Program-made: the position numbers and the translations under genes
Assembly (NCBI RefSeq): GCF_014898815.1
Contig: NW_026515543.1
Location: 1,488,001-1,552,000, forward strand
DNA length: 64,000 nucleotides
Direction: 5' to 3'
From: Panonychus citri
Lineage: Eukaryota; Arthropoda; Arachnida; Trombidiformes; Tetranychidae
Part shown: positions 31,501 through 43,903 of the stretch, in pieces
How the letters are laid out: the number at the start of each line of letters is the position of its first letter
How positions within the stretch are numbered: position 1 is the first letter of the stretch
Notes under the pieces: model-generated
Told to the model about the DNA's origin: nothing
Database searches by the model: none
The model's input: the letters and a program-made list of their open reading frames with translations, nothing else

Positions 31501-34386
31501 GGTTGGAGATGTGACACAAAATTTCCTGCAATATGAGTTACAGCGTTTAAAGGCCAAGTTAAAAAGTCGCCTTGTTTGGCTTGGTGCCCGGCGGGAGATT
31601 CCCACCAATCAGCCGGTTACCCATCGAAGTCGATCAAATATTTGGCGATGGGTTAATGGTGGACTGATAACACAATTTTTATGGGCCGATGATCAGCCAA
31701 ATAATTACAATGGCCAACAGAATTGTATCGTTCTTGATGGTGGACGTAAATGGCAGTGGAACGATGTTACCTGTGACCTTGACTATTTACCTTGGATATG
31801 TCAATATACACCATCTAATTGTGGATCACCGGATAAGGCGGAAAATTCAACAATCATGGAAAAAGATTATCGGGTTGGCCGAGAAATTCATTATCGCTGT
31901 CCAATTGGACATATGATTGTTGGTAATGAGTCTCGTCTCTGTGAGGTTAACGGCTTTTGGTCTGGTTCACCACCAACTTGTAAATATGTTAATTGTGGTC
32001 CATTGGCTGATATTGAACATGGTCGCGTTTTATTGGTCAACCAATCAAGGACCACTTTCAATGCTACCGCTCGATATGTTTGTGATCAAGATTACACGAT
32101 TGTTGGTAATGATTCACGTATTTGTTTGGGCAACGGTACTTGGTCTGATGGTGAACCCAAATGCTTGTACTCGTGGTGTCCAGAATTATTACCCATTCCA
32201 AATGGATTGCTCAATGTTACCAATCGTACTCTTAATGGTGTTGCAACATATTCTTGTCAAAAGGGACACAAACTCATCTCCAATGGAACTCGAGTTTGTC
32301 AAATTGGCGGTAAATGGACTGGAGAAGAGCCGATTTGTAAATATATCGATTGTGGAATGCCCTTGGAACTTAGATTTGGACGTTCTCATCTTCTTAACTC
32401 GACAACAACTTATGAAAGTATCGTTAAGTATGAATGTAATCCTAATTACATTCTAATTGGTAATGAAAGTCGAACTTGTACCGAATACGCAACTTGGTCT
32501 GGCGTTGAACCGGTTTGTAAATTGATCGATTGTGGATCACCTGAAATACCTTCAGGTGCCGATTTGATTGGTGATAGTTTCTCAATTGATTCCATGATTG
32601 AATATCAATGTAAACCAGGTCATATGATGTCCAATGGTGAAGCTAAGCGAACCTGTGGATCAGACGGTAAATGGACTGGTACACCACCTTCGTGTCGGTT
32701 TATTGACTGTGGTCGAGTACAAACTATTTTCAAAGGTGAAGTTAAATACATAAATGGTACATCGTTCCTTGGATCACAAATTTCATACTCGTGTTCCATT
32801 GGTTATAGAGTTAAAGGTTCTACTGTTCGTGAATGCGCTGCCGACGGTAAATGGACTGGAGCAACACCTAAATGTGAAGAGATTCGTTGCCTTCCACCAG
32901 AGAAACCTAAAAATTCATCGGTAGTTTATTCTGGAAATGACAGGTCAACCTCAGATTCTTTCAAGGTTGGATCAACTGTTCAATACCGATGTACCTCAGG
33001 TCACATTGTTTCAGGTCAATCGTTACGAACCTGTGAAGCTGATGGTAAATGGGACGGAGTCCCACCAATATGTGTTTATATTGACTGTGGTCTTCCTGGT
33101 TTTATACCTCAGGGTCGTTGGTTGTTGACCTCAAATTCAACTCATTATGGATCAACAGTTGAATACGAATGTTCATCCGATTTTAGACTCGAAGGACCAG
33201 CTCGAAGAATTTGTTTAGAAAATGGAACTTGGTCAAATGTAGCACCCGCTTGTTCATTGGTCAATTGTGGTAAACCTCCGGTTAGAGATGATAGAACTAT
33301 TGTCGATGGAGGATTGACCTTTGCTGTCGGCGAAAAAGTTACATATTCTTGTCTAAATGGTTATGAGCTTGTCGGTGAAGAGCAAAGATCTTGTGCTTCC
33401 GATGGACTTTGGACAAATGATACACCTTATTGTAGAAGTAAGTATTTTTTTTTGAGTTCGAATAATTTAAATAAAAATTATTCTCTTCTCTTTTGTTAAC
33501 TTACGACTAATTTTTATTTGTTGCTTCTTTTCCCGACGAAATTCAGTTGTCGATTGTGGTAAACCTCAAATTCCAATTAATGGCCATGGTACCTTGATGA
33601 ATGGATCAACAACCTATGGTTCTCTCGTTAAATATCACTGTTTACCCGATTTTAAGACCAATGGTGAAGAGACTCGTCGATGTTTATCTTCTGGTGTTTG
33701 GTCTGGTTCACTTCCACGTTGCTTTGACCGTAAATTATTGGACACGGAAGAGAATGAGATTAATGATTTAACACAATCTTCATCAACTAATCAACCAATT
33801 ATGCAATCAAAAGCAATAGGAATTGGTATTAGTGTTGCCATTGGTGTTATATTAGTTTTAATTATAACGATAACAATGGTTTGTCTTAAAACGTAAGCAT
33901 TTTAAACCTTTAAAATCTATTGATTAGATTCGGTATCTATTTTTTTGTGACTAATTGAACTTTTTGTTTTTATCTAGCAAAAAACCAAAGCCCGTTAAGA
34001 ATACCGAAAATGTTGAAATAACTCGTCCTCCGGACAAAGATACAGCCACCGTAATGTCCTACTCTCGTTTAAGTTTAGAGTCGGAAGCAGCAGCAGCGGC
34101 AAGTTTACCAGCTTCAGGTCCAATTCGTCACCATCCAAATGGACTTGTCACCTTCAGTGCACCTTCACAAGCCAATTCAACGGCAAATAATAATCATTCA
34201 AATAATCAACCAATTTATGCCAATACAAATGGCTATAGAGCAGCAAGTAATCCGGGAAGTACGGTTTCGGTTGCTGTACGAACCTCACATGGTCTCTCAA
34301 ATGGTACAACCACACCAAGATTTATGGCCGCCGCTGCAGCAGCCAATCGTAATGGTAACAACAATAGTGCTACATTGGACGTGTAA
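28555..34386 (+). CDS. fw: Furrowed-type selectin-like receptor (C-type lectin, 11 sushi domains), 5' end missing
   Basis: Six exons with GT-AG borders and matching phases: 28555-28731, 29970-30272, 30391-30513, 31350-33437, 33547-33892 and 33978-34386. Exon 1 starts in phase 1, so earlier exons (signal peptide) are missing. Order: one sushi domain; a fucolectin/F5-8-like domain across exons 2-3 (NVAYGKPSEQSS, PWWQVDL); a C-type lectin domain at the start of the 2,088-bp exon 4; nine sushi domains there and a tenth in exon 5; a membrane helix (about 25 residues, GIGISVAIGVILVLI); and a ~140-residue Ser/Ala/Asn-rich cytoplasmic tail. The order matches Drosophila furrowed, a cell-adhesion receptor reported in eye and bristle development and planar polarity. 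In the lectin domain the WND calcium motif is present, but the sugar-specificity site reads QPN, neither EPN nor QPD. Homophilic or glycan binding is inferred from family. Confidence 0.9.
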
Positions 34387-36453
34387 CTGTGATTTTTTTT
34401 CTAGCTAAAAAGAAAAGACTTTTTTTTTTAAATTATCAAATTGTTGCAACAATCACAACACAGACACACATGAAAACGTAGACAAAAAAAAATACTTACC
34501 AAAAAACGACGAAAACATAAAGCAAAATGTGACATAAACAAATAATCTACATCTTAAAATATCAAATTCCATCCATTTAAAGTGCCTTTCAAAAGAAAAT
34601 CAATTGGAAAGAATAATTTTAACAATTAGAAAACCAAAGGCCTTAAAAAAAGAAACAAGAAATTAAAAGAGAAGAGAAAAAAAAAATCTTACCCTTGACC
34701 AGTGGAACAAGTGACTCTCTTTTTTTGCTCAATTATCCAAAATCATCATTACCTTGCCATCAAAAGCTCTTTTAACCAACAATTAATTTTAAACTCGAAT
34801 CTACCAATATAAAATTAAAATTCCGACATAATCAATCCAATTAACTGTAAATCACCAGCCAAACCAAACGATCATAGAGAAGAACAAGTAAACCAAAAAA
34901 TGAATCATCACCACAGGAAGAAAGAGACAATTACAACCGAGGAACAACAATCAAGGAGCCTTAAAGAATCAATTAAATTATTAAATGGAAAAGAAAATCA
35001 AACAATTTGGATAACAATTAAGACGAAAATTAATCCAAACAAAATGGAGGAAACAAAAAATGAAAACTTGTTATGATGAATACGAAGATGTTTCCAATAG
35101 AATCCACCAGATGGCGATCGATTTTCCCTCTTAAATGGTCAATTGAAATTCAATTATTGAATTTGTTGAGATTGTTGATCACAATTAACTAATCATTTCA
35201 ACTGATTGTCACCTTTTAATATCTTTAGAATTATTTATGTAGTATTTTCCCATGTTTCCATTCCATGACACACAAACACTCCCATCAATCAAAAAGTAAT
35301 TCTAAGTGTATCAATATCTTTTTACTTCATCACATTTAGTCATTTTTTCATCTCTCTCATCTTATCATTTTCATCTTCATCACAATCATCTGATTTTTTT
35401 CATCTCATCTTCATCTATTTCTTCATTAAATTTGATACAATTGTCATCACCTGAGACGAAAACATCTGTTTGTGTTAAAAGAAAACAAAAATCTCACTAA
35501 TTAGGTTGATACAATTTGGAAAAGAAAAACGTAAACAAAACCTTCATCATCAATTCATCATCTTCATCATTTTCCTTTCTCTCTGTTAATACATTAGCTT
35601 TTGTAATACAATTTGTCCTTTCACCTTTGTCTTCACCTTTACCTTTTCCCTTTATAACAACAAAAAGAGAAATTGTTTTTTTCCATCATTTTTGTATTTT
35701 AATTAATTACAATTACATTGAATACAAAATTGTTGTGTCTCTTTTCATTGGTTACCAATCGTGTCTCAATTTTGGACAATCAAAATACTACAAATACAAT
35801 CAATGGATTCACATTTGATACATCGTCGTATTAAATAGTTACCTAGACAAGTTCAACTTTAATTAGATTCTAATTCAGTTCAATTGTTGAGAAATTAAAA
35901 TGATCAAAGTCCAGAGAAGAAAAAGAAAAATTTCTAAAATTTAACCTTCGATCCAATTGATCATTTCTCTTAAATACAACAAGAAGAACAACTGATGTAA
36001 ACAATTAAATTGTTTCTTCTCTATTTTCTAACAACAATTAGCTTTTGTTGATTTTCTTTTGTTTTTAGCTAATTAACTGATTCGATTTAATTTTAGCGGA
36101 TTAAAATTCTCTACAGTGGCGACTCCTGGCGGGTTTTCGATAAAAACTCTTTTCTCTTTCTTTTTTCTCTTACATTTGATTCTCATTTCTTTTCATGATT
36201 GTTGTTATTGTTTTTCTACTGACAGATAATTAAACTGTTCAACTGATTTGGCTCGTTAATCGATGTGATTTGATTTTCGAGTTAAATTAATTCCAATCAA
36301 TGTTTAACCTGAACATCTATGCTTTCCAATGGTTAGTCTTTAACCAGAACAAATAATTGTTGGTCCAATTAATAATTTGCCCTTACGATTTGGCTAATCT
36401 TTTTCATCTTTATCCTTTTGCTTTTGTGTCTTTTGTCAAATTAATTGTCTTTT

Positions 36454-36502
<49 letters not shown>

Positions 36503-36668
36503 CTTTCTTTCTCTGTCTCTACTGTACTTTACATCTGGTTCCTTTAACTCTCTGTTTGTGTGTCCATCACTTTATTGTTTTTCTCTTTATTCTTTTTCAA
36601 TACTCATCGTATTATTCACCATTCCTATTATTTCTTGTTCGCCATCCTTTTGACATATTTCTTCATTG
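34387..36668. other. Furrowed 3' UTR and spacer to the SH3BP5 homologue
   Basis: A-rich DNA follows the furrowed stop and probably includes its 3' UTR. Toward the right the DNA becomes pyrimidine-rich, with a CT microsatellite at 36456-36497 about 170 bp before the next start codon. No further gene is evident. The frames here are Ser/Phe/Leu low-complexity translations of TCATCA and CT repeats. Confidence 0.6.
36456..36497. repeat. CT microsatellite upstream of the SH3BP5 homologue
   Basis: About 21 CT units lie some 170 bp upstream of the start codon. It may be in the 5' UTR or promoter; GAGA-factor binding is possible in arthropods but is inference. Confidence 0.9.
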
Positions 36669-38585
36669 ATGAATCAGAGTGATGATGGTAAAGTACGTGA
36701 AACAAATGACCAGACAGATTGTAGTGCCAATTTGGATCCACGGATTGGTATGAGATTGGAAGATCTTAATAAATGGACGGGTAAAATAAACGCCTTGGAA
36801 AAGAGTTTTGAAGAAGCCAATTCTAATTTTCGTCTAATTTTAAGTGAATCAACTGACCGTCTCAAATGTTTGGCCATTAAATTGGGTAAATCGGTTGAAG
36901 AATCAAGGCCCTATTATGAAGCAAAGGAAAGACTAATCGAGGTTCAAGGAAAATGTCAAAGAGCAGCAATTAACTATGAAAAAGCTTGTCAAGCTTATCT
37001 TGAAGCTAAAGAGAGGATTAATTTGGCAGAGAAAAAGTTTATCACCACTTCTAGTGATGAGTTTGACACTACCTGGCAAGAGATGTTAAATCAGGCCAAT
37101 ATTAAATTAACGGAAGCTGAAACGATGAAGAAGGAAAGTGAACGATTACACCAACAATCAATGAAAGATTTTCATTCAGCCGAAGCTGTGGTCGCTAATT
37201 TAGAAAGAAAATTAAAGGGATCCCTCCTAAAGTCGAGAATATATTTCGCTGAAAAACGAAGGTAAATTGAGATTTATATTAATCAATTCACAATTAATTT
37301 CCAGTTAAATTATGTCCAATTTACAACAACATCCATTAATTTGATCATTTGACAATCGATTCTGATGAAGAGCAGTTAGCAAGGATACCATTGATTATGA
37401 AGAAAAGAAAGAGAAATATTTTCCTCTCCATTTAATTTATCCAATTACAACTAAATTAACTTCGTAAAATTGGTCTATAATTGAATAATTGAGATGATTA
37501 TCTTTTCAAGATCATAACTATAACTGTCTGCTTGATTGTTATTAGACCATTCAACTTATTGTTAAGGTGGATGAAAGATTAACTTAATTGAATAATTTAG
37601 TTTTCTTAAATTTTTATAATTCATTCATGACAAATTGAATTGTTAACAACAATTTTGGATGATTAATGATTTGATTTTAATTTTTTAATATCTCTAATAA
37701 TTTATTTGATTGTTTTCTGTTTCTGTTTTCAATTGAAACATTTTTAGATTCCAGGAGCAACTGGCTCTAGTCAAGGAGGAGATTGAATTAACCATTAGTC
37801 AAATTAATTGTTCCAAAGCTCGTTATGCATCAACACTAAGGGAATTGGAAGCAATTTCGGAGGAAATTCATGAGAAACGAGCTTGTTCCCTGTTGAAACG
37901 TTTAAAACGTGAACCAGGAGATGGAGCAGAATTTAAACCCGGTTTAATTTCCCTTGATTCCTGTGAGATAATGATTAATTCACAATTGGCTAAACTTGAT
38001 TTACAAATCAATGAAACTCTCAACTGCCAACATCCAATTGAACCTTTCCAAGAACTGTCAATATCCCAAACACCACCACCACCAACAACAACAACAGATC
38101 ATCCAGATGACCACAGTTCAATGGATAACAATATAAACCAAGCCTCAACATCTGATGTCATAATCAACAATAACTGTCCATCATCAACAGAATCTAATGC
38201 TTCTCAATCAAGTGATAAAGAAGATAAAGAAGACGAGGAAGAAGATGAGATGATTTATAGTGATGTGAATACGGGAGATGACGATGATGATGCAGATGAT
38301 GAAGAATCACCATTGGTATCTTCAGCTGATGAGAATACAAAAAGAGAAGCGATTAAAGAAATTGTTTTAAACATGGATAAAGATAAAGTTGAATTTCATC
38401 TCGAAGCTGATGATAAACCTGAAGAGGAAGAAGATGAAGATTCTGATCAAGATGATGATGAATATGAAGATGTTGGTGATGATTTAAAAATGACTTCATC
38501 TCAAAGTTCTGGTTCTACTCATGACCAATCAAATGTTTCCAAAGTAAATGGTTCGCTTTTAAATGGATCTGATAACTTTAAATAG
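36669..38585 (+). CDS. pcs: SH3BP5/Parcas family Rab11 guanine-nucleotide exchange factor
   Basis: Two exons, 36669-37261 and 37748-38585 (GTAAAT donor, TTTTTAG acceptor, phases match), encode 476 residues. The N-terminal ~270 residues are a long coiled-coil domain rich in Glu, Lys, Gln and Leu, with the family-typical start (RLEDLNKWTGKINALEKSFE) and a later ESRPYYEAKERLIEVQ segment. The exon join falls inside the coiled coil (FAEKRR to FQEQLALVKEE). The rest is disordered and very acidic (Asp/Glu runs from about residue 350) with Ser/Asn patches. Known members (SH3BP5, SH3BP5L, worm REI-1, fly Parcas) activate Rab11 on recycling membranes; mammalian SH3BP5 also binds JNK and BTK. The role here is taken from the family. 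The start is the first ATG after the CT repeat and begins a frame that fits the family N-terminus. Confidence 0.88.
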
Positions 38586-40502
38586 TTTAATTGTTGACAA
38601 ATAATTGGAATAATTAGTTAATTCAATGTGCTCTCTCACTGCTTCTGCTGTTGCATTTAATGTAAATATGATCACATCATCTTCATCATCTTCATCATCA
38701 TCATCACTTGCACCTTATACTCAAATATTTATTTTTGTCATATTGATGAAAACAAAAAATCACAAACAATTGAATCAAGTTAATCCCACAATTCAAAAGC
38801 CATCAACAATTTAAATGTTCAATATGATACAAAATAATTTTGCTAATCAAAATGCTCTTGATTATTGTTATATTGAGTGCAGAAGTCAATTAACTTTTAA
38901 TCATCTAATCAACTTTACAGAGCAAAAATGACCGAAAATTTTTTTCCCTTTTAATTTAAAATCTCATCTCAACGAATCAACTATTTATATAAATCAAATT
39001 AATCAACACAACAAACAATTAACTCAACATCAAATGGATCCCATCAATTAACTGGATTTCACCATTCAAAATGATTAACCAAATTAAACTTAAATGGTTA
39101 CTAATAATCAAGTCTTTCAAATTGTTGAATGTTGATTGTTGATATAATTATCAAAACCAGTCACTGATTTAACTTTACTCTGTTTTTCAGATTTTAATTT
39201 TTAATTATGTTATCAAAATTAACTGTTTAATCTGATCAACACTCAAGCTTAATTACCCACCGCTGAAACCGATACCAGTTTCATTAACTCTAGTTCTTGT
39301 TTTTTTTTTAATTTCTCACCTTTACTCAACAATTAACTTAATCATTTTTTTCTCAACAGCTTCCATTAATTGTTGGCAAGTCAAATACCCCCAAAGTCAA
39401 AAACAATTAACTAATCAATTCTAAACCTTTGACATTTAAACCACTTTACTATTTAATTATAATATAAAAGATGATTTAAATCTGAATCAATTAATCATCA
39501 GAAATAGTAATTGAATGTTAATTGTTTGAAAAATTTGACTCAAAGAAAAACTCACAATTAACAAATTATCGTTAAATTATTGAATTAACTGTTAATTTCA
39601 ACACCTCAATCTTGTCAATACATCATAATATAAATACAAGAAAACTCACTAAAAGAGTAATTAATAAATTGCTATGTATTTTTTTCTTAATTGCAAATAA
39701 ACTGAATTGATTAAAAGTAATAATTAAATCAATGAAGATGAAAAAAAATTGAAACGAAAACAAGTCAAACAATTTATTAATTATCCCAAACAATTTACAA
39801 CTCTGGCTATTGACCTGATATTTCCCGTTATCAATTTAATTGATTACCTTATTAATTTAGTTTGAACTTGACCTTAAACTTGAGATGATTAGTTAATCAT
39901 GTTAACCGTTATTCACAATCAGTTGAAAGGATTAACATTGATTATGATTTAAAACTCTAGGTGATTGAACTGATGTAACATGTTGATGTTACATTTTGTT
40001 TTCCATGATGATTGAGTGGGTAAGATGAAGATGAAGATAAAGATGGAGATGATAATGATGATGATGATGATGATGAGGATGATTTAACAATGAAAGGGAA
40101 ATAAATACAAGGTTAAATTAGATACGAATAGTAATTAAGTGAGTCTGGGTTGGTCAAGAATTAGTGAAAAGTTGTTGAACTTAACCGTTATACTAGGAAG
40201 CGAATGATGAAATGAGGAAGAGAAATTGAAAAATAGGAAGAAAGATGATGAAGATAAGGATGAAAAGGGGCTGATTGATATATGTGTGAGTGAGAAAAGG
40301 GAGATTGAGGGAGATTAAGACGATGGAAGATGATAAGAGGTAAATTTTGGACGATCAAGATGAAGCCCAGAGAAAGTATTAAATTTAGAGATGAGAAAAT
40401 AAACTTGGAACGAAAAAAAAAATTGATAGAAAACTTTTCTTTCCCTTACAATTAAATAGTTATTGAGATTAGTTTGTTAATATTTTCTATTGTGATTAAA
40501 TC
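38586..40502. other. Spacer between the SH3BP5 homologue and the LPMO gene
   Basis: AT-rich, with a TCATCA run just after the upstream stop (38675-38708) and a GATGAT run near 40047-40080. It likely includes the upstream 3' UTR and the downstream promoter. No gene or RNA was recognised. Confidence 0.55.
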
Positions 40503-41493
40503 ATGTTGTTAATTGTGGTCAATTGTCTTGTATTTATTTGGCTGTTCAGTGTGGTCACTATTGTCCAGGGTCATGGACGGATGTTTGAACCACCGGCTCG
40601 AAATACAATGTGGCGATTTGGTTTTCCAACTTTTCCAAATTATGAGGATAGTGAATTATTTTGTGGTGGAATTAAGGTATTTAGAGTTATTATTTTGTTA
40701 ATTTTCGATTCTTATTACTAATTGTTTGGGATTCTTTGTGTTTCTCTATTGATTGTTATGGGAAAATGAAAATGAAACCAAAAGGTTCAATGGCAAGATA
40801 ATAACGGTAAATGTGGAGTTTGTGGTGATCCAGCTAATGGAAGACGTGATCATGAGACCGGCGGTGTTCAAGCAAGAAATATAACTACACGTTCGTACCC
40901 ACCGGGGTCGGTTATCGATGTGGCCGTGGACATTGTCACCAATCATGGTGGAAGATTCATATTCCAAATGTGCTGGAGAGACTCATGGGATGTTAAAGGT
41001 AAATAAGAATATTAACTAAATTAGTGATAGAATTTCTCATTCAGTTAAATTGTTTGTTTTTATTTCTTTCGATATATTCTCAATTCGAATTAGAAACTGA
41101 AAATTGCTTCGAGACACTTAAATTAAAGGATGGATCGGACACCGTTTCCGTTAATAATCGACCTCGAGCAGGTCTATTCGTGTTCCCAGTTCAACTTCCT
41201 GCCGAAAAAACTTGTAAAAAGTGTATTCTTCGTTGGCATTGGTTATCAGGTAAATTAGATTCGATTCGAACCCAATTGATTAATTAGATTATTAATCTTA
41301 TACTATTCTCTCTCATCTCTTTCTCTCTCCAGGTAACAATTGGGGACTCTGTCCAAATGGTACTTATGATGTTGGTTGTGGACCACAAGAAACATACAGA
41401 AACTGTGCCGATATCGCGGTAACATATGACCTAGGAATTCGTGGTCCACATTTACTTGAACCATCCGATTATCGAAAAAGATTTTTACATTAA
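40503..41493 (+). CDS. AA15 lytic polysaccharide monooxygenase (secreted)
   Basis: Four exons, 40503-40676, 40785-40998, 41094-41249 and 41333-41493, encode 234 residues with consistent phases. A signal peptide (about 23 residues, LVFIWLFSVVTIVQG) ends directly before His-Gly-Arg-Met, so the mature protein begins with the histidine that forms the copper brace. The second copper histidine is probably in VTNHGGRFIFQMC, and the CADIAVTY segment near the end fits the axial-site strand. Cys-rich FCGGIK and GKCGVCGDP match animal AA15 enzymes, formerly annotated as chitin-binding type-4 domain. There is no extra carbohydrate-binding module, linker or GPI signal, and the length fits the single-domain form. 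The family cleaves chitin or cellulose oxidatively with copper and a reductant or peroxide. In arthropods a role in cuticle turnover is likely, which is inference. An AATAAA lies 32 bp after the stop. Confidence 0.93.
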
Positions 41494-41524
41494 ACAACAT
41501 CAAAACAAAAGCAACAATACTCTC

Positions 41525-41530
41525 AATAAA
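41525..41530 (+). terminator. Poly(A) signal of the LPMO gene
   Basis: AATAAA lies 32 bp after the LPMO stop codon. The spacing is short but workable. A downstream cleavage site cannot be mapped from sequence. Confidence 0.5.
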
Positions 41531-41639
41531 GATCTAATGTAATATATAATATCCTCCACCAATTAACACCCAACAATCAACTCTAATTTAAATAAATTGT
41601 AAACAAAAACAAAAACAAATCCCAATCAAAGTGAAGAAA

Positions 41640-42513
41640 GAAAACAGCAAAAAGAATAGGAGGAAAAAGAGAAAAGGAACCAAAAGACCTCAGGCCATAG
41701 AATTAGAGCTGAAGAAAAGGATTCTCGCAGAGAAATTCAATGAAGAGAACTGATTGAAAAAGAGCAGAGAATCACAGGAAAAGACACCAGATAGAAACTT
41801 TGACGAACTTTCAAGATCGTGATCGTGAACGACACAAAGAAAAGAATAACTAGAGAGAGACCGAGAAAGAGATCGTGATAAAGACAGAGAAAAGGAAAGG
41901 GAACTGAACACACAAATTGAACCATTCGAATGACATTAAATCGGAAAGCAAAAGTAAAAATTCAACGATAATTGATAATATCGAAGACGAAATTGTCTTT
42001 GGACCACATTGGCCATTCAAAGATCAAAAGTTATCAATGAAAACTTTTTATTCCCAAGAAAAAGTGTCGGTTGTGTTACAAGAAACACATAAAATGAATG
42101 ATAAAGGGAAAAATTGCTAATCTCTCAAATTCATCAATGAAAAAAAAAAAAAATCGCAAGAATCAAATAAAAAAAGAGATGAAAATAATTAACAAGTTTT
42201 TCATTTTCCAAAACGAAAAGCAAATGTAAAACTTTCTCGAACCTTTTTCACTAGAAAACTGGAAAAAACTCAAAAAAATTATAGTAGAAAAATAGACAAT
42301 TTAATTACAAAGAGTAAAGAAGAAGAAGAAAACAATTAAATTAAATTGTTCGTTAATTAATAGGAAACTTAAATGAGGTCGAATACGAATGTGACCTAAA
42401 TGATTTAAAACTCGCGGTAAAAGAAATTCGGCTGAAAGGTGCAAGTCGATATTCGGCTAACAGGATAAATGGTTTACTTTCAATGGAAAAGGAAAAGGCG
42501 ACGGCGGCGTAAA
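41640..42513 (+). pseudogene. Possible decayed coding sequence, Arg/Glu/Asp-rich
   Basis: Several plus-strand stretches read like protein but switch frame. A Lys/Glu/Arg-rich run covers 41640-41920, including RDRERDRDKDREKEREL. A mixed-composition stretch at 41917-42117 has NIEDEIVFGPHWPF. A third at 42362-42513 (ECDLNDLKLAVKEIRLKG, ending at TAA) is preceded by a TTAATAG acceptor-like site. Their composition differs from the surrounding A-rich UTR and from microsatellite translation. The charged repeats resemble splicing-factor-type proteins, but I do not recognise the gene. It may be a pseudogene, frame-damaged exons of a real gene, or chance. Confidence 0.3.
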
Positions 42514-43254
42514 GGTAAATCCAAAATGGAGTATGAAAGGGGGAGAGAAAAAAGAGAGAAAAAATTGTCGAAAGAGAAGAAAATAAAGCGAAAGAAAATG
42601 TTATAGAAAGAGAGGAAAGAGAAAAAGAAACTAAAACCAAGAGAAGGAAGAAAAAAAGTGTCGACAGCATCAGTCTCTCTTCAATCCCCCCATTGGAAAA
42701 AGCAACTGAAAAAAAAGTAAAAGAAAAAACAAAATGTTGTCAACTGTTAATTAATTAATAATGTGGATTTAATTTGATGTAATAATTTAATTTCTCATGT
42801 GTTACAAGTTGATAATCAACTATGGCCGAACTACGGGATAGATTGGCCTTCGGAACAATTAAGATTAACGTGAACAATTAAGTTGCAAGAATACAAATAT
42901 TAACATTTGGAACATTTTTTTTGTTAACCAACAACCTAAATCATCAACAACAAAACAACATACACATTATATATACACTATTACAACAACAACAATATTC
43001 TCAATCAAGTATTTGCTTTTTTTTGTCTTATCAAATTTTTCTATTCTTTTCTGTTATTCTAATTAATCCTTGTGATTTAATTATTGTGATTTCTTCTTCT
43101 CCTTCTTGTGTTGTGTGTTTTTTATCCATTGGTTTGTTAATTGTTTTTCTTTTTCTTTTCTCTTTTTTGGGAGAATTTTTTTCTCTTCTACCAGAAATCT
43201 TCAATCCAATATATCCAATATATCCACACAATCATCTGAGACTCTGGCCATTTG

Positions 43255-43308
<54 letters not shown>

Positions 43309-43903
43309 AGAGATTTATATTAATACAATATTTGGATATTCTATCGAGATTTACCTTTTTTCTTCTTCTTATTTTCTCTCTCTCACTATTATCTTTCTTT
43401 CATTGACTGATTTTCGCCATCATATTATATACATCAACTAATTTCAAGTCTGCTTTAAAAGTCAAGCTTGTTAAGTGGGAAAAGACCTTTTCCTTTTGAC
43501 TCTTTCTATTTACTATTTTTCTCTTTCTTTTTTCTCTTTCTCTCTATTATATATATTTAATAATATATATATTTGTTTGTTTCCCTTTTATTTTTTCTCT
43601 TTCTTTTCTTCTCTTTAAAAATTGTTCATTCATTATTATTATAAATTTTTCTCTTCTTCTTCTTTCCTTCCTTCTGAAATTTTTCTGTCCAAAATCTTGT
43701 GTAGCTTTGATTGAGTTGTAATCTTTTATTTCTCTCTCTCTCTCTCTCTCTCTTGTTGTTGTGTTTGTATTTATCTCACTCTCTCATCTTCATCTTCATC
43801 ATCTTTATCACGTCATAAACAGTCATCATCATCATCATCTTTCCCCCATCATCATCATCATCTTGATAATTTATACGTATATTGCCCCCCTTTTTGATTG
43901 CCA
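42514..43903. other. Upstream region of the BICRA homologue
   Basis: Pyrimidine-rich, with a GA run at 43262-43305, a CT run at 43733-43752, a CAA-rich stretch near 42945-42995 and TCATCA runs at 43785-43865. It probably contains promoter and 5' UTR. Earlier coding exons cannot be excluded, but none is visible. Confidence 0.5.

Noticed and set aside
36105..36140. ACAG followed by TGGCGACTCCTGGCGGG, similar to an LTR end and primer site
   Set aside because: No LTR, gag or pol sequence nearby and no paired repeat; it lies in a plausible 5' UTR region.
43898..43903. Upstream TTG as the BICRA start
   Set aside because: The ATG at 43904 is two codons downstream and needs no unusual initiation.
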